Under the pieces are notes generated by a model, which was not told the origin of the DNA, made no database searches, and worked only from the letters and a program-made list of their open reading frames with translations. A stretch of 5,993 bases of DNA. It comes from an uncultured Pseudobdellovibrionaceae bacterium. Lineage in GTDB: Bacteria > Bdellovibrionota > Bdellovibrionia > Bdellovibrionales > Bdellovibrionaceae. Location: assembly GCA_937900305.1 (NCBI GenBank), contig CALCCV010000105.1, positions 1-5,993 of the forward strand, in the 5' to 3' direction. Of the stretch, positions 1-5,011 are shown piece after piece (positions within the stretch are counted from its first letter, which is position 1; the number at the start of each line of letters is the position of its first letter). A program made the position numbers and the translations under genes.

Positions 1-44
1 CACAGGCGAAGACACTCTTTCCCTACACGACGCTCTTCCGATCT
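1..44 (+). other. Illumina library adapter contamination (P5 tail, i5 index, Read 1 adapter)
   Basis: Bases 12-44 match the 33-base TruSeq Read 1 adapter exactly, beginning ACACTCTTTCCC and ending CTCTTCCGATCT. Bases 4-11 (AGGCGAAG) equal, from memory, the TruSeq HT i5 index D505. Bases 1-3 (CAC) fit the last bases of the P5 flow-cell oligo that precede that index. The three parts are in the order and spacing of a real library molecule, so this is synthetic sequence left by untrimmed read-through of a short insert at a contig end. Genuine DNA starts at about base 45. Nothing biological should be read from this stretch, and any ORF reaching into it is cut short. Confidence 0.97.
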
Positions 45-339
45 AATGCACCGTTTTGGTAGAGTCATGATTGGCTGCCACCCGCAAGCTGTCGGCAGAA
101 AGATCAACGCCTGTCACACGCAAGCCGCTCTTGGCAAGCTCGTTACTCAAAAATCCTGCGCCACACCCGACGTCTAAAACCATAGTCCTCGAGTTAAGAA
201 GTCCTCGGTCTTTGATTTTTTGTAAAATCCAAGGCGTTTTCGTCTTTGATTCGGCTCTCAGCAAAGCCACCGGATCGTCATCGGCATCATACCAGCGATC
301 ACCATAGAGTTCGTAGATGTCATTATTTACTTTTTCCAT
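45..339 (-). CDS. UbiG-like SAM-dependent methyltransferase, 3' end missing
   Basis: This is the N-terminal part (98 residues visible) of a class I SAM-dependent methyltransferase. The glycine-rich SAM motif I (VLDVGCGAG) lies at residues 54-62, and the acidic motif that binds the ribose hydroxyls (GVDLS) at 77-81. The N-terminal region with W16 and the DDDP stretch resembles UbiG-type O-methyltransferases, which are about 230-250 residues long, so more than half of the protein is absent. The apparent TAG stop (43-45) uses two adapter bases and one genomic base, so it is an artefact. The ATG at 337-339 has a good Shine-Dalgarno site (GGAG, five bases upstream) inside the end of the preceding gene, which it overlaps by 17 bp. 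Its place as third gene after a type III polyketide synthase suggests it methylates a phenolic or pyrone hydroxyl of the polyketide, as SrsB does for alkylresorcinols. That substrate is inferred. Confidence 0.85.
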
Positions 340-760
340 AAAATCTCCAATAAATGATTTGGTAACTCATAAACAGCGCGATGACGATCGGTTGAGCCAG
401 CAAAAAAACTGGACTCAGTCCCTCCCGCCAGATGATCGCCGCTGCTAAAAATGCAATTGGATGCAAAACAAAAAGAACCGCGTGGAGCCAATTTTCACGC
501 GCTTCACAGTGCTGGGTGTGAATAAATTCATCCTTAGTGATGAATAAACACGAAAATGCACAGAGCCCGATATAAATCTTTAAATTCGAATCGGTGTAAG
601 GCACAAGGTACAAAAACAGATAACAAACCAACACCGACAAACTATCGAGTGGATGACCAAGCTGTTCCCAGCGTGGCAAACCCCGTTTTCGATGAAAGTA
701 AAGCTCGTCGAAGAACATGGCAATACCTTGGAAAAGAAATGGTGTTATCATCAGTGCCAT
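323..760 (-). CDS. Small histidine-rich polytopic membrane protein of a polyketide operon
   Basis: I do not recognise a named family. The product is 145 residues with about four or five hydrophobic segments (roughly 4-18, 39-55, 61-75, 92-112, 116-138), so it is an inner-membrane protein without a cleavable signal. Polar residues are concentrated near the membrane ends: D18-E19 with H23, H36 in GHPLD, K76-D77-E78 with H81 and H84, then N90-W91-L92-H93 and H100-P101. Seven histidines with paired acidic residues in so small a protein recall membrane metalloenzymes, though none of the classic desaturase/hydroxylase boxes is complete. The ATG at 758-760 is preferred. It shares one base with the upstream stop (TGATG) and has GAGG seven bases upstream, whereas a TTG two codons earlier would sit almost on that site. 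Its coupling to a polyketide synthase and a methyltransferase suggests a role in modifying, flipping or anchoring the lipid product. Function is unknown. Confidence 0.85.
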   Translation of the reverse strand: MALMITPFLFQGIAMFFDELYFHRKRGLPRWEQLGHPLDSLSVLVCYLFLYLVPYTDSNLKIYIGLCAFSCLFITKDEFIHTQHCEARENWLHAVLFVLHPIAFLAAAIIWREGLSPVFLLAQPIVIALFMSYQIIYWRFYGKSK

Positions 761-1932
761 CAACAAACCTCGAAGACAGAGCCAAAAAGAGTCAGGCCAG
801 GACCAAAGGCAAAACTAATGATGTAGCTACCCGATGGCAAATTGTTTTCAAGAATTTCCGACCAGACATGAGGCAATGTGGCTGACGACATGTTGCCTCG
901 TTCAAATAGCACTTTTCGGCTCTCGGCAATTTGATCTGCCGATAACTCTAGCGCCTCTTTAACGGAATCAATGATTTTAGGTCCACCCGGGTGAATGGCA
1001 AACTTTGCGGCCAACGCAACCTCAAGACTGACATTCGCTTTTTGAAATAGGTCGTTCGCGAATGTTTTGAGTTCTTTTCTAATTTTAGTCGGGACATCTC
1101 GAGATAAATTCATCTGTAGACCCCATGGCGCCGGAACCCAACTCATATCCCCTTGTGAATGAGGCAAAATTCTTTCGAGCATCGCAACCACTTTGAGATT
1201 TTTTCCAGATTCAGCTATTTTTTCGGCGGCCACAGAGTATTTGATATGACCGTCGCCGAAAAGCGTTTGGACCACCATCTGTTCCGGAGTTTGAGCCAGT
1301 GGGTTCATGTGAAGGCCACACATTTCAGTGTGAACAACGTCGGTGACGAAATCCTTTTTTTGCGTACATTCTGACAACACCAAGCTCTTCGCTACCCTCA
1401 CCGCCGGCATAGCCGCGTAACAACCCATGTGATACGCGTGAGTGACATCCGTGGAGTGATTCCATTTTGGCTCCGTAACAATTCTCTGAGCAGCGCTGGG
1501 CGAGATATAGCCCGTGCAGGTGACGTGGATCAAATGATCGGGTTTTTTATTTTCGGCATTCTCAAGATCATAGAGGTTTTTGAAAACCTCATAGGCCCGT
1601 CGAGCAAAAAACTGAGTGCGGATGTTGATATCAACTCCATGAGGATTCTTAGAATCAAAACGATAAATGTCTTTTGACTTAGCTGAATTCGAATCTCCTG
1701 CGGCCAGATCATTGCACTCAATATATCTCTGTGAAATTTGTGACGACTTCACTGCATAACGCTTGAAAAGTTTTTCAATCACATCAAGATTTACACCTTT
1801 CGACAACTCTATTGGTGATCGATAAGATTCTGCGCTTTGGTGACATTGAATGGTCCAATTTAACAACTCATCTTGTGAGTAGCCGTACAGGGGCTTAACG
1901 ATTTGAAACTGGCGGAGATAAACTGAATTCAT
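760..1932 (-). CDS. Type III polyketide synthase (chalcone/stilbene synthase family)
   Basis: The product is 390 residues, the usual size of the family. These homodimeric cytosolic enzymes extend an acyl-CoA starter with malonyl-CoA and cyclise the chain into resorcinols, pyrones or phloroglucinols, using one active site and no acyl carrier protein. The whole catalytic triad is visible: Cys171 in HMGCYAAMP, His314 in IHPGGP, Asn347 in GNMSS. The FGDG motif (225-228) and the C-terminal FGPGL loop (376-380) are also present. So the enzyme looks active and is not the beta-ketoacyl-ACP synthase III (FabH) relative. Product type cannot be read from sequence. The membrane protein and UbiG-like methyltransferase behind it favour a lipid such as an alkylresorcinol or alkylpyrone (compare srsA/srsB of Streptomyces griseus). 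The ATG at 1930-1932 is chosen for its Shine-Dalgarno site. A TTG at 1984-1986 would add 18 residues unlike the family. It is first in the operon. Confidence 0.95.
   Translation of the reverse strand: MNSVYLRQFQIVKPLYGYSQDELLNWTIQCHQSAESYRSPIELSKGVNLDVIEKLFKRYAVKSSQISQRYIECNDLAAGDSNSAKSKDIYRFDSKNPHGVDINIRTQFFARRAYEVFKNLYDLENAENKKPDHLIHVTCTGYISPSAAQRIVTEPKWNHSTDVTHAYHMGCYAAMPAVRVAKSLVLSECTQKKDFVTDVVHTEMCGLHMNPLAQTPEQMVVQTLFGDGHIKYSVAAEKIAESGKNLKVVAMLERILPHSQGDMSWVPAPWGLQMNLSRDVPTKIRKELKTFANDLFQKANVSLEVALAAKFAIHPGGPKIIDSVKEALELSADQIAESRKVLFERGNMSSATLPHVWSEILENNLPSGSYIISFAFGPGLTLFGSVFEVC
769..772 (-). promoter_or_regulatory. Ribosome binding site of the membrane-protein gene
   Basis: The minus strand reads GAGG, then seven bases (TTTGTTG), then ATG. 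The site lies in the last codons of the polyketide synthase gene. It favours the ATG at 758-760 over the TTG at 764-766, and it fits translational coupling between the two genes. Confidence 0.7.
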
Positions 1933-1935
1933 ATA

Positions 1936-1942
1936 CACCTCT
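1936..1942 (-). promoter_or_regulatory. Ribosome binding site deciding the polyketide synthase start
   Basis: The minus strand carries AGAGGTG followed by TAT and the ATG at 1930-1932 (the GAGG core is five bases from the start). No comparable site precedes the in-frame TTG at 1984-1986, so the shorter 390-residue product is preferred. Confidence 0.7.
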
Positions 1943-2065
1943 ATCCATCGAATCTCGCTTTGGGCGCACTCGTCGCGACTCCCCAAGGTGTACGTTCAAA
2001 TTTCCTGCATTGAAACCTTTTGCCCAGAGACAGTGCGATCAGATTTGATGGGATTCGCTCGGTCC

Positions 2066-2079
2066 CCCGCCAGCTCCAC
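2066..2079 (+). repeat. 14-base match to the 3' end of tmRNA genes, possible integration scar
   Basis: The bases CCCGCCAGCTCCAC equal the T-stem and acceptor 3' strand of typical ssrA genes (E. coli ssrA ends CCCGCCAGCTCCACCA, from memory). A TTCG lies about ten bases upstream, roughly where a T-loop would be, but the rest of a T-arm does not fold properly and no tmRNA body is present. Because ssrA 3' ends are common phage and island attachment sites, this could be a leftover attachment core. There is no integrase in the window. Chance or a local repeat are real alternatives. Confidence 0.3.
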
Positions 2080-2132
2080 TCTGTCGGGGCATTAGGCTTC
2101 AAGATGTTCTGGCGCGGCCTTTGCTTTGTATC

Positions 2133-2218
2133 TCTTGAGTCAGCTTGAGAGACCTTCCACCCGTCAATGGTTTCGGGTTTTCTGTCCAAAGGGGCAAAAA
2201 GGGCAGTATCTTGAGTCA
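2133..2218. repeat. Pair of 10-bp direct repeats, possible operator half of the divergent region
   Basis: TCTTGAGTCA occurs at 2133-2142 and again at 2209-2218, with starts 76 bp apart (about seven helical turns). The second copy runs into TTGAGTCAA, a 9-bp symmetrical site at 2211-2219, about 45 bp upstream of the hemerythrin start. A regulator binding both copies on one DNA face could control the genes on either side. No known consensus is recognised, and the regulator is not in the window. Confidence 0.35.
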
Positions 2219-2262
2219 ACCACTACACACTAAACAAAACCAGACACTCGAAGGGGTTAGCC

Positions 2263-2805
2263 ATGGAAATATTAGCCACCATAAAAAAAGATCACGATGA
2301 GATGCGATCACTTCTTAAAACACTGATCGCGAGCTGGGAGGCTCCGGCGAAAGACCAGGCTCAAATCATTGGCCAAATTCGTGATGAAATGGTTCCGCAC
2401 GCGCGGGCCGAAGAACTCGTAGTTTACAATAGCATGCGACAGGCCGACGCCCCCACCGATAAGGTTTACCACGGCTTTAAAGAACACGCCGAGGCAGAAG
2501 GCCTGCTCGTGGCCCTTGAAACTATGGACGCCATGAATGTCGAATGGAAACCAGTTGCCGAAAAGTTTGCACATGCTCTTCGCCACCACATGGAAGAAGA
2601 GGAGCAAGACCTTTTTCCCCAAGTGCGCGCCGCTTTCGCACCCGAGGAACTCCAGGCCATGGCCGGAGAGTTTGAAAGATTGAAACCCCAGTACCGAAGT
2701 CAGAGCAAACTGGCCAACACCATCGAGTTTGTGGGCAACCTGATTCCACCAAATGTAACTGATGCTTTTAAAGGCGACGGAACTAGCACGAAGGAAAAAA
2801 CTTAG
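2263..2805 (+). CDS. Hemerythrin HHE cation-binding domain protein
   Basis: The product is 180 residues, predicted soluble and helical. The spacing of metal ligands fits a four-helix hemerythrin bundle with a non-heme di-iron centre: H11 (KKDHDEM), H46 and E50 (VPHARAEE), H75 and E79 (KEHAEAE), then H104 or H108/H109 and E113 (HHMEEEEQDLFP). Such proteins bind oxygen or nitric oxide, or serve in iron handling and protection of iron-sulfur centres. Which applies here cannot be told. The core ends near residue 140. The last 40 residues (NTIEFVGNLIPP onward) are an extra tail with no recognised motif and a polar, lysine-rich end. The start ATG follows AAGGGG with a six-base gap. It is transcribed away from the polyketide operon, and a 102-bp gap separates it from the next gene on the same strand. 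Confidence 0.93.
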   Translation: MEILATIKKDHDEMRSLLKTLIASWEAPAKDQAQIIGQIRDEMVPHARAEELVVYNSMRQADAPTDKVYHGFKEHAEAEGLLVALETMDAMNVEWKPVAEKFAHALRHHMEEEEQDLFPQVRAAFAPEELQAMAGEFERLKPQYRSQSKLANTIEFVGNLIPPNVTDAFKGDGTSTKEKT

Positions 2806-2822
2806 CTTGGAATTTCGTTGCG

Positions 2823-2859
2823 AGCTGAGGTGCTGATAAAACACTTCCAACCTCCAGCT
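2823..2859. other. Imperfect hairpin between hemerythrin and Bax-inhibitor genes
   Basis: AGCTGAGG (2823-2830) pairs with CCTCCAGCT (2851-2859), with one bulged C and a 20-base loop. No T-run follows on either strand, so it is not a standard intrinsic terminator. It could weakly shape read-through from the hemerythrin gene, or mean nothing. Confidence 0.25.
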
Positions 2860-2874
2860 TGCCCTCATCGTGGC

Positions 2875-2907
2875 GATGGCTGATGATTGATCATCGGAGG
2901 ATCCATC
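2875..2907 (+). promoter_or_regulatory. Leader hairpin enclosing the Shine-Dalgarno site of the Bax-inhibitor gene
   Basis: A perfect 6-bp inverted repeat, GATGAT (2882-2887) and ATCATC (2890-2895), stops exactly where the strong Shine-Dalgarno GGAGG (2896-2900) begins. An outer helix GATGG (2875-2879) with CCATC (2903-2907) could close over the ribosome site and end right at the ATG (2908). The inner loop of two bases would have to open to four. The layout allows translation control by folding, but stability was not calculated and this may be incidental. The GGAGG site with a seven-base gap also decides the start: the in-frame TTG at 2887 lies inside the hairpin with no ribosome site. Confidence 0.35.
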
Positions 2908-3657
2908 ATGAGAAGTTCCAATCCTGCCCTGTCAGACAAGGCTTTTTACAATCCCGTTTTATCTGGCTCAGAGCGCATGACCCTCCAAGGCACGGTCAAC
3001 AAAAGTCTGGTCCTGATTGGGCTAGTTATGATTTGTGCTTTTTTTTCGTGGCAGAGCGCCTATCCGTCAGGCTGGTCCGCGGATTCATCGCCTCAAATCG
3101 CCGGTTGGTATTTTCCTGTTATCATCGGCGCACTGATCATTTCTTTTGTAATTATCTTTAAAAGAACATGGGCCCCCTTCTTGGCGCCGGTGTACGCAAT
3201 TCTCGAAGGAGCGGCGCTCGGTGCCATTTCTGCTATCTTTGAAAGTCGCTATCCCGGAGTTGTGATGCAAGCGGTGTTCTGCACCTTTGGAACTTTTTTT
3301 GCACTTCTCCTCGCTTACAAATCAGGAGTGATTCGCGCAACCGAAAATTTCAAACTAGGAGTCGTCGCCGCCACCGGTGGAATTGCCATCGTCTATTTGA
3401 TAGATATGGTTTTGAGAATGTTTGGCACAAATATTCCTTACATTCACGAAAACGGTGTCCTTGGCATCGGTGTTTCTCTTTTTGTAACCGTCATTGCAGC
3501 ATTGAATCTCGTGATGGACTTTGATTTCATCGAAAAAGGAGCCGAGCAAGGCGCACCGAAATACATGGAGTGGTACGCAGCCTTCGGCTTGCTGGTCACT
3601 TTGATCTGGCTCTATATGGAGTTTCTGAGACTTCTGGGAAAAACTAGACGAAATTAA
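2908..3657 (+). CDS. Bax inhibitor-1/YccA family membrane protein
   Basis: The product is 249 residues with a cytoplasmic N-terminal tail of about 30 residues followed by about seven membrane helices (roughly 32-49, 66-84, 91-111, 119-137, 149-169, 184-206, 222-243). This is the TMBIM/BI-1 fold, whose characterised bacterial member YetJ is a pH-gated calcium leak channel. Visible family marks are the N-terminal SNPALS...F..P stretch of the long bacterial subtype, AILEGAALG at 97-105 in the third helix, and the late acidic motif MDFDFIEKGAEQGAPKYMEWY (D204, D206, E209, E213, E221). The acidic residues are candidates for the proton-sensing aspartates, but exact equivalence needs an alignment. 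The subtype is common in actinobacteria, Bacteroidota and deltaproteobacteria and is mostly uncharacterised. The ATG at 2908 is chosen for its GGAGG site. The stop is TAA. Confidence 0.93.
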   Translation: MRSSNPALSDKAFYNPVLSGSERMTLQGTVNKSLVLIGLVMICAFFSWQSAYPSGWSADSSPQIAGWYFPVIIGALIISFVIIFKRTWAPFLAPVYAILEGAALGAISAIFESRYPGVVMQAVFCTFGTFFALLLAYKSGVIRATENFKLGVVAATGGIAIVYLIDMVLRMFGTNIPYIHENGVLGIGVSLFVTVIAALNLVMDFDFIEKGAEQGAPKYMEWYAAFGLLVTLIWLYMEFLRLLGKTRRN

Positions 3658-3674
3658 GGTCCGCGAGATTGGGG

Positions 3675-3705
3675 TTGTGTTTTTAATATTACCCGGGTAA
3701 TATTA
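3675..3705 (+). promoter_or_regulatory. Promoter with overlapping 22-bp palindromic operator for the exporter operon
   Basis: TAATATTACCC followed directly by GGGTAATATTA (3684-3705) is a perfect 22-bp palindrome without a spacer. A -35-like TTGTGT (3675-3680) and a -10-like TAATAT (3698-3703) are 17 bp apart. The -10 is half of the palindrome, so a bound dimer would block RNA polymerase. Such layouts are typical of TetR- or MarR-type repressors of drug exporters. The T-run lies upstream, not downstream, so it is not an intrinsic terminator on the plus strand, and on the minus strand the palindrome would be followed by A residues. The -35 is weak (three of six bases), which would suit a regulated promoter. 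The gene starts 25 bp after the palindrome. Confidence 0.7.
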
Positions 3706-3730
3706 GCCTTCGCCAGAGTGGAGGCCTTCT

Positions 3731-5011
3731 ATGAGCTCAAATTCAATCGAAATCACTGGTTCCAATTCTCGCGCTAAACTGCCTGTCGAACGGTTTAGCA
3801 ATTACCAAAAATTTGTGGTGGCGGTTCTCGCGTTCTTGCAATTCACGATCATTTTGGATTTCATGATCATGTCGCCACTCGGTGCGGCCCTCATGCCCGC
3901 ACTCAGCATGACACCCTCCCAATTTAGCTTGGTTGTTTCAGTTTATGCCTTTAGCGCCGGTGGTGCGGGTCTTTTGGCAGCGGGTTTTGCAGATAAATAC
4001 GATCGCAAGCGACTCTTGATTTTCTTTTACTGTGGGTTTCTCTTGGGAACCTTGCTCTGCGGACTGGCGAACAATTTTGAATTTCTTTTGGTCGCTCGAT
4101 TGATCACGGGACTTTTTGGAGGAGTGATTGGCTCCATTGTTTTTGCGATCACCACAGATCTATTTCCCCTTTCCATGCGCGGACGAGTGATGGGTTTTGT
4201 ACAAACTGCATTTGCCGCGAGTCAAATTTTGGGAATTCCAGTTGGTCTTTATTTTTCAAATCATTGGGGTTGGCACGCGCCATTTTTAATGATCGTAGCC
4301 ATTGGACTTCTTGCGGGCGTGGTCATTCTCTTTTTTCTCAAACCCATTGATGCCCATTTGAAGTTGCAATCACCGGCGAGCGCCTTTCGCCATCTTCAGG
4401 CAACAGTTTCGACACCTCGGTATTTGTTCTCGTTTGCAGCGACCGCCTTGCTATCGACCGGCGGTTTTATGTTAATGCCCTTCGGGAGTGCTTTCACCGT
4501 TCACAATCTAGGTATTCCGATCGAAAATCTGCCAATCGTGTATTTGATTTCGGGATTGTTTTCGATGTTCATTGGTCCTTTGGTAGGCCGATGGACTGAC
4601 CGAGTGGGAAAACTGCCCATCTTCACTTTTGGGACGCTCTTCGGTTGTATCATGGTTGTCATCTACACCAACATGGGCACGTCACCCCTGTGGTTGGTTA
4701 TTGTCGTCAATGCCTTGATGTTTTTGGGAATCTTTTCGCGAATGATTCCATCGCAAGCAATGATGTCAGCCATTCCAGAACCTTCCAGTCGCGGATCCTT
4801 CATGGCCATCAGTTCGTCCCTGCAACAAATTTCGGGGGGCTTAGCCTCGGTGATCGCTGGACTGATCGTCGTCCAGCGAAGTGAAGGTGATCTCGAGCAC
4901 TTTGATGTTCTTGGCTATATTTTGGTCGGAACCGCGATGACATCCCTGATCATGATGTTTTATATCGACCGCATGATCAAACGAACTCCGCCATCTGGGC
5001 CGCGCCTGTGA
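3731..5011 (+). CDS. MFS transporter, probable drug/metabolite:H+ antiporter (DHA1-like)
   Basis: The product is 426 residues with 12 predicted membrane helices and a soluble N-terminal tail of about 25 residues. It is an inner-membrane secondary transporter of the major facilitator superfamily. The N-half signature motif A is seen as GFADKYDRKRLL (85-96) after helix 2, with its weaker C-half copy GRWTDRVGK (286-294). Helix 1 carries D43 in the ILDFMIMSPLG stretch typical of proton-driven exporters. Helix 5 has a glycine-rich QILGIPVGLYF stretch (165-175) in the place of the antiporter motif C. These features favour efflux of a drug or metabolite, but the substrate cannot be deduced. The ATG follows GGAGG (3720-3724) by six bases. 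The stop TGA overlaps the start of the next gene, and a palindromic operator lies just upstream, so it is probably inducible. Confidence 0.92.
   Translation: MSSNSIEITGSNSRAKLPVERFSNYQKFVVAVLAFLQFTIILDFMIMSPLGAALMPALSMTPSQFSLVVSVYAFSAGGAGLLAAGFADKYDRKRLLIFFYCGFLLGTLLCGLANNFEFLLVARLITGLFGGVIGSIVFAITTDLFPLSMRGRVMGFVQTAFAASQILGIPVGLYFSNHWGWHAPFLMIVAIGLLAGVVILFFLKPIDAHLKLQSPASAFRHLQATVSTPRYLFSFAATALLSTGGFMLMPFGSAFTVHNLGIPIENLPIVYLISGLFSMFIGPLVGRWTDRVGKLPIFTFGTLFGCIMVVIYTNMGTSPLWLVIVVNALMFLGIFSRMIPSQAMMSAIPEPSSRGSFMAISSSLQQISGGLASVIAGLIVVQRSEGDLEHFDVLGYILVGTAMTSLIMMFYIDRMIKRTPPSGPRL

Larger units (their letters stand above)
1933..2262. other. 330-bp intergenic region between divergent operons
   Basis: This gap must contain the promoters of the minus-strand polyketide operon and the plus-strand hemerythrin gene, but I see no pair of -35/-10 boxes good enough to call. 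A 92-codon open frame on the minus strand starts at a TTG without a Shine-Dalgarno site, runs into the polyketide synthase ribosome binding site and looks like no protein I know, so it is not annotated. The gap holds a 10-bp direct repeat, a GC-rich hairpin (CCCCG 2065-2069 with CGGGG 2085-2089) and a tmRNA-like 14-mer, described separately. It is long for a bacterial divergent spacer, so an unannotated small RNA or a gene relic is possible. Confidence 0.6.

Noticed and set aside
1573..1590. 18-bp inverted repeat GAGGTTTT-TG-AAAACCTC inside the polyketide synthase gene
   Set aside because: It lies in well-matched coding sequence (EVFKNL), no T-run positions it as a terminator, and nothing nearby suggests an operator.
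1624..1635. Palindrome GTTGATATCAAC within the polyketide synthase gene
   Set aside because: A 12-bp palindrome in a coding region of this length is within chance, and the codons (VDINI) fit the protein.
1933..1986. N-terminal extension of the polyketide synthase from the TTG at 1984-1986
   Set aside because: The ATG at 1930-1932 has a good Shine-Dalgarno site, and the extra 18 residues do not resemble the family.
2066..2079. A complete tmRNA or tRNA gene
   Set aside because: Only the 3' acceptor/T-stem strand is present. The upstream sequence does not fold into a T-arm and is soon inside the polyketide synthase leader and gene.
2213..2218. TTGACT on the minus strand as a -35 box for the polyketide operon
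   Set aside because: No acceptable -10 box lies 16-18 bp downstream (the 17-bp position reads TGCCCC).
1941..2219. 92-codon minus-strand open frame in the divergent gap
   Set aside because: It starts at a TTG without a ribosome site, overlaps the ribosome binding site of the polyketide synthase, and its composition looks like translated spacer with no motif.
2308..2868. 186-codon minus-strand open frame opposite the hemerythrin gene
   Set aside because: The plus strand has all hemerythrin metal ligands and a ribosome site. The antisense product is cysteine- and histidine-rich noise from the complementary codons.
3684..3705. The 22-bp palindrome as an intrinsic terminator for the Bax-inhibitor gene
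   Set aside because: It has no loop, and the T-run precedes it on the plus strand. It overlaps a promoter-like pair instead.
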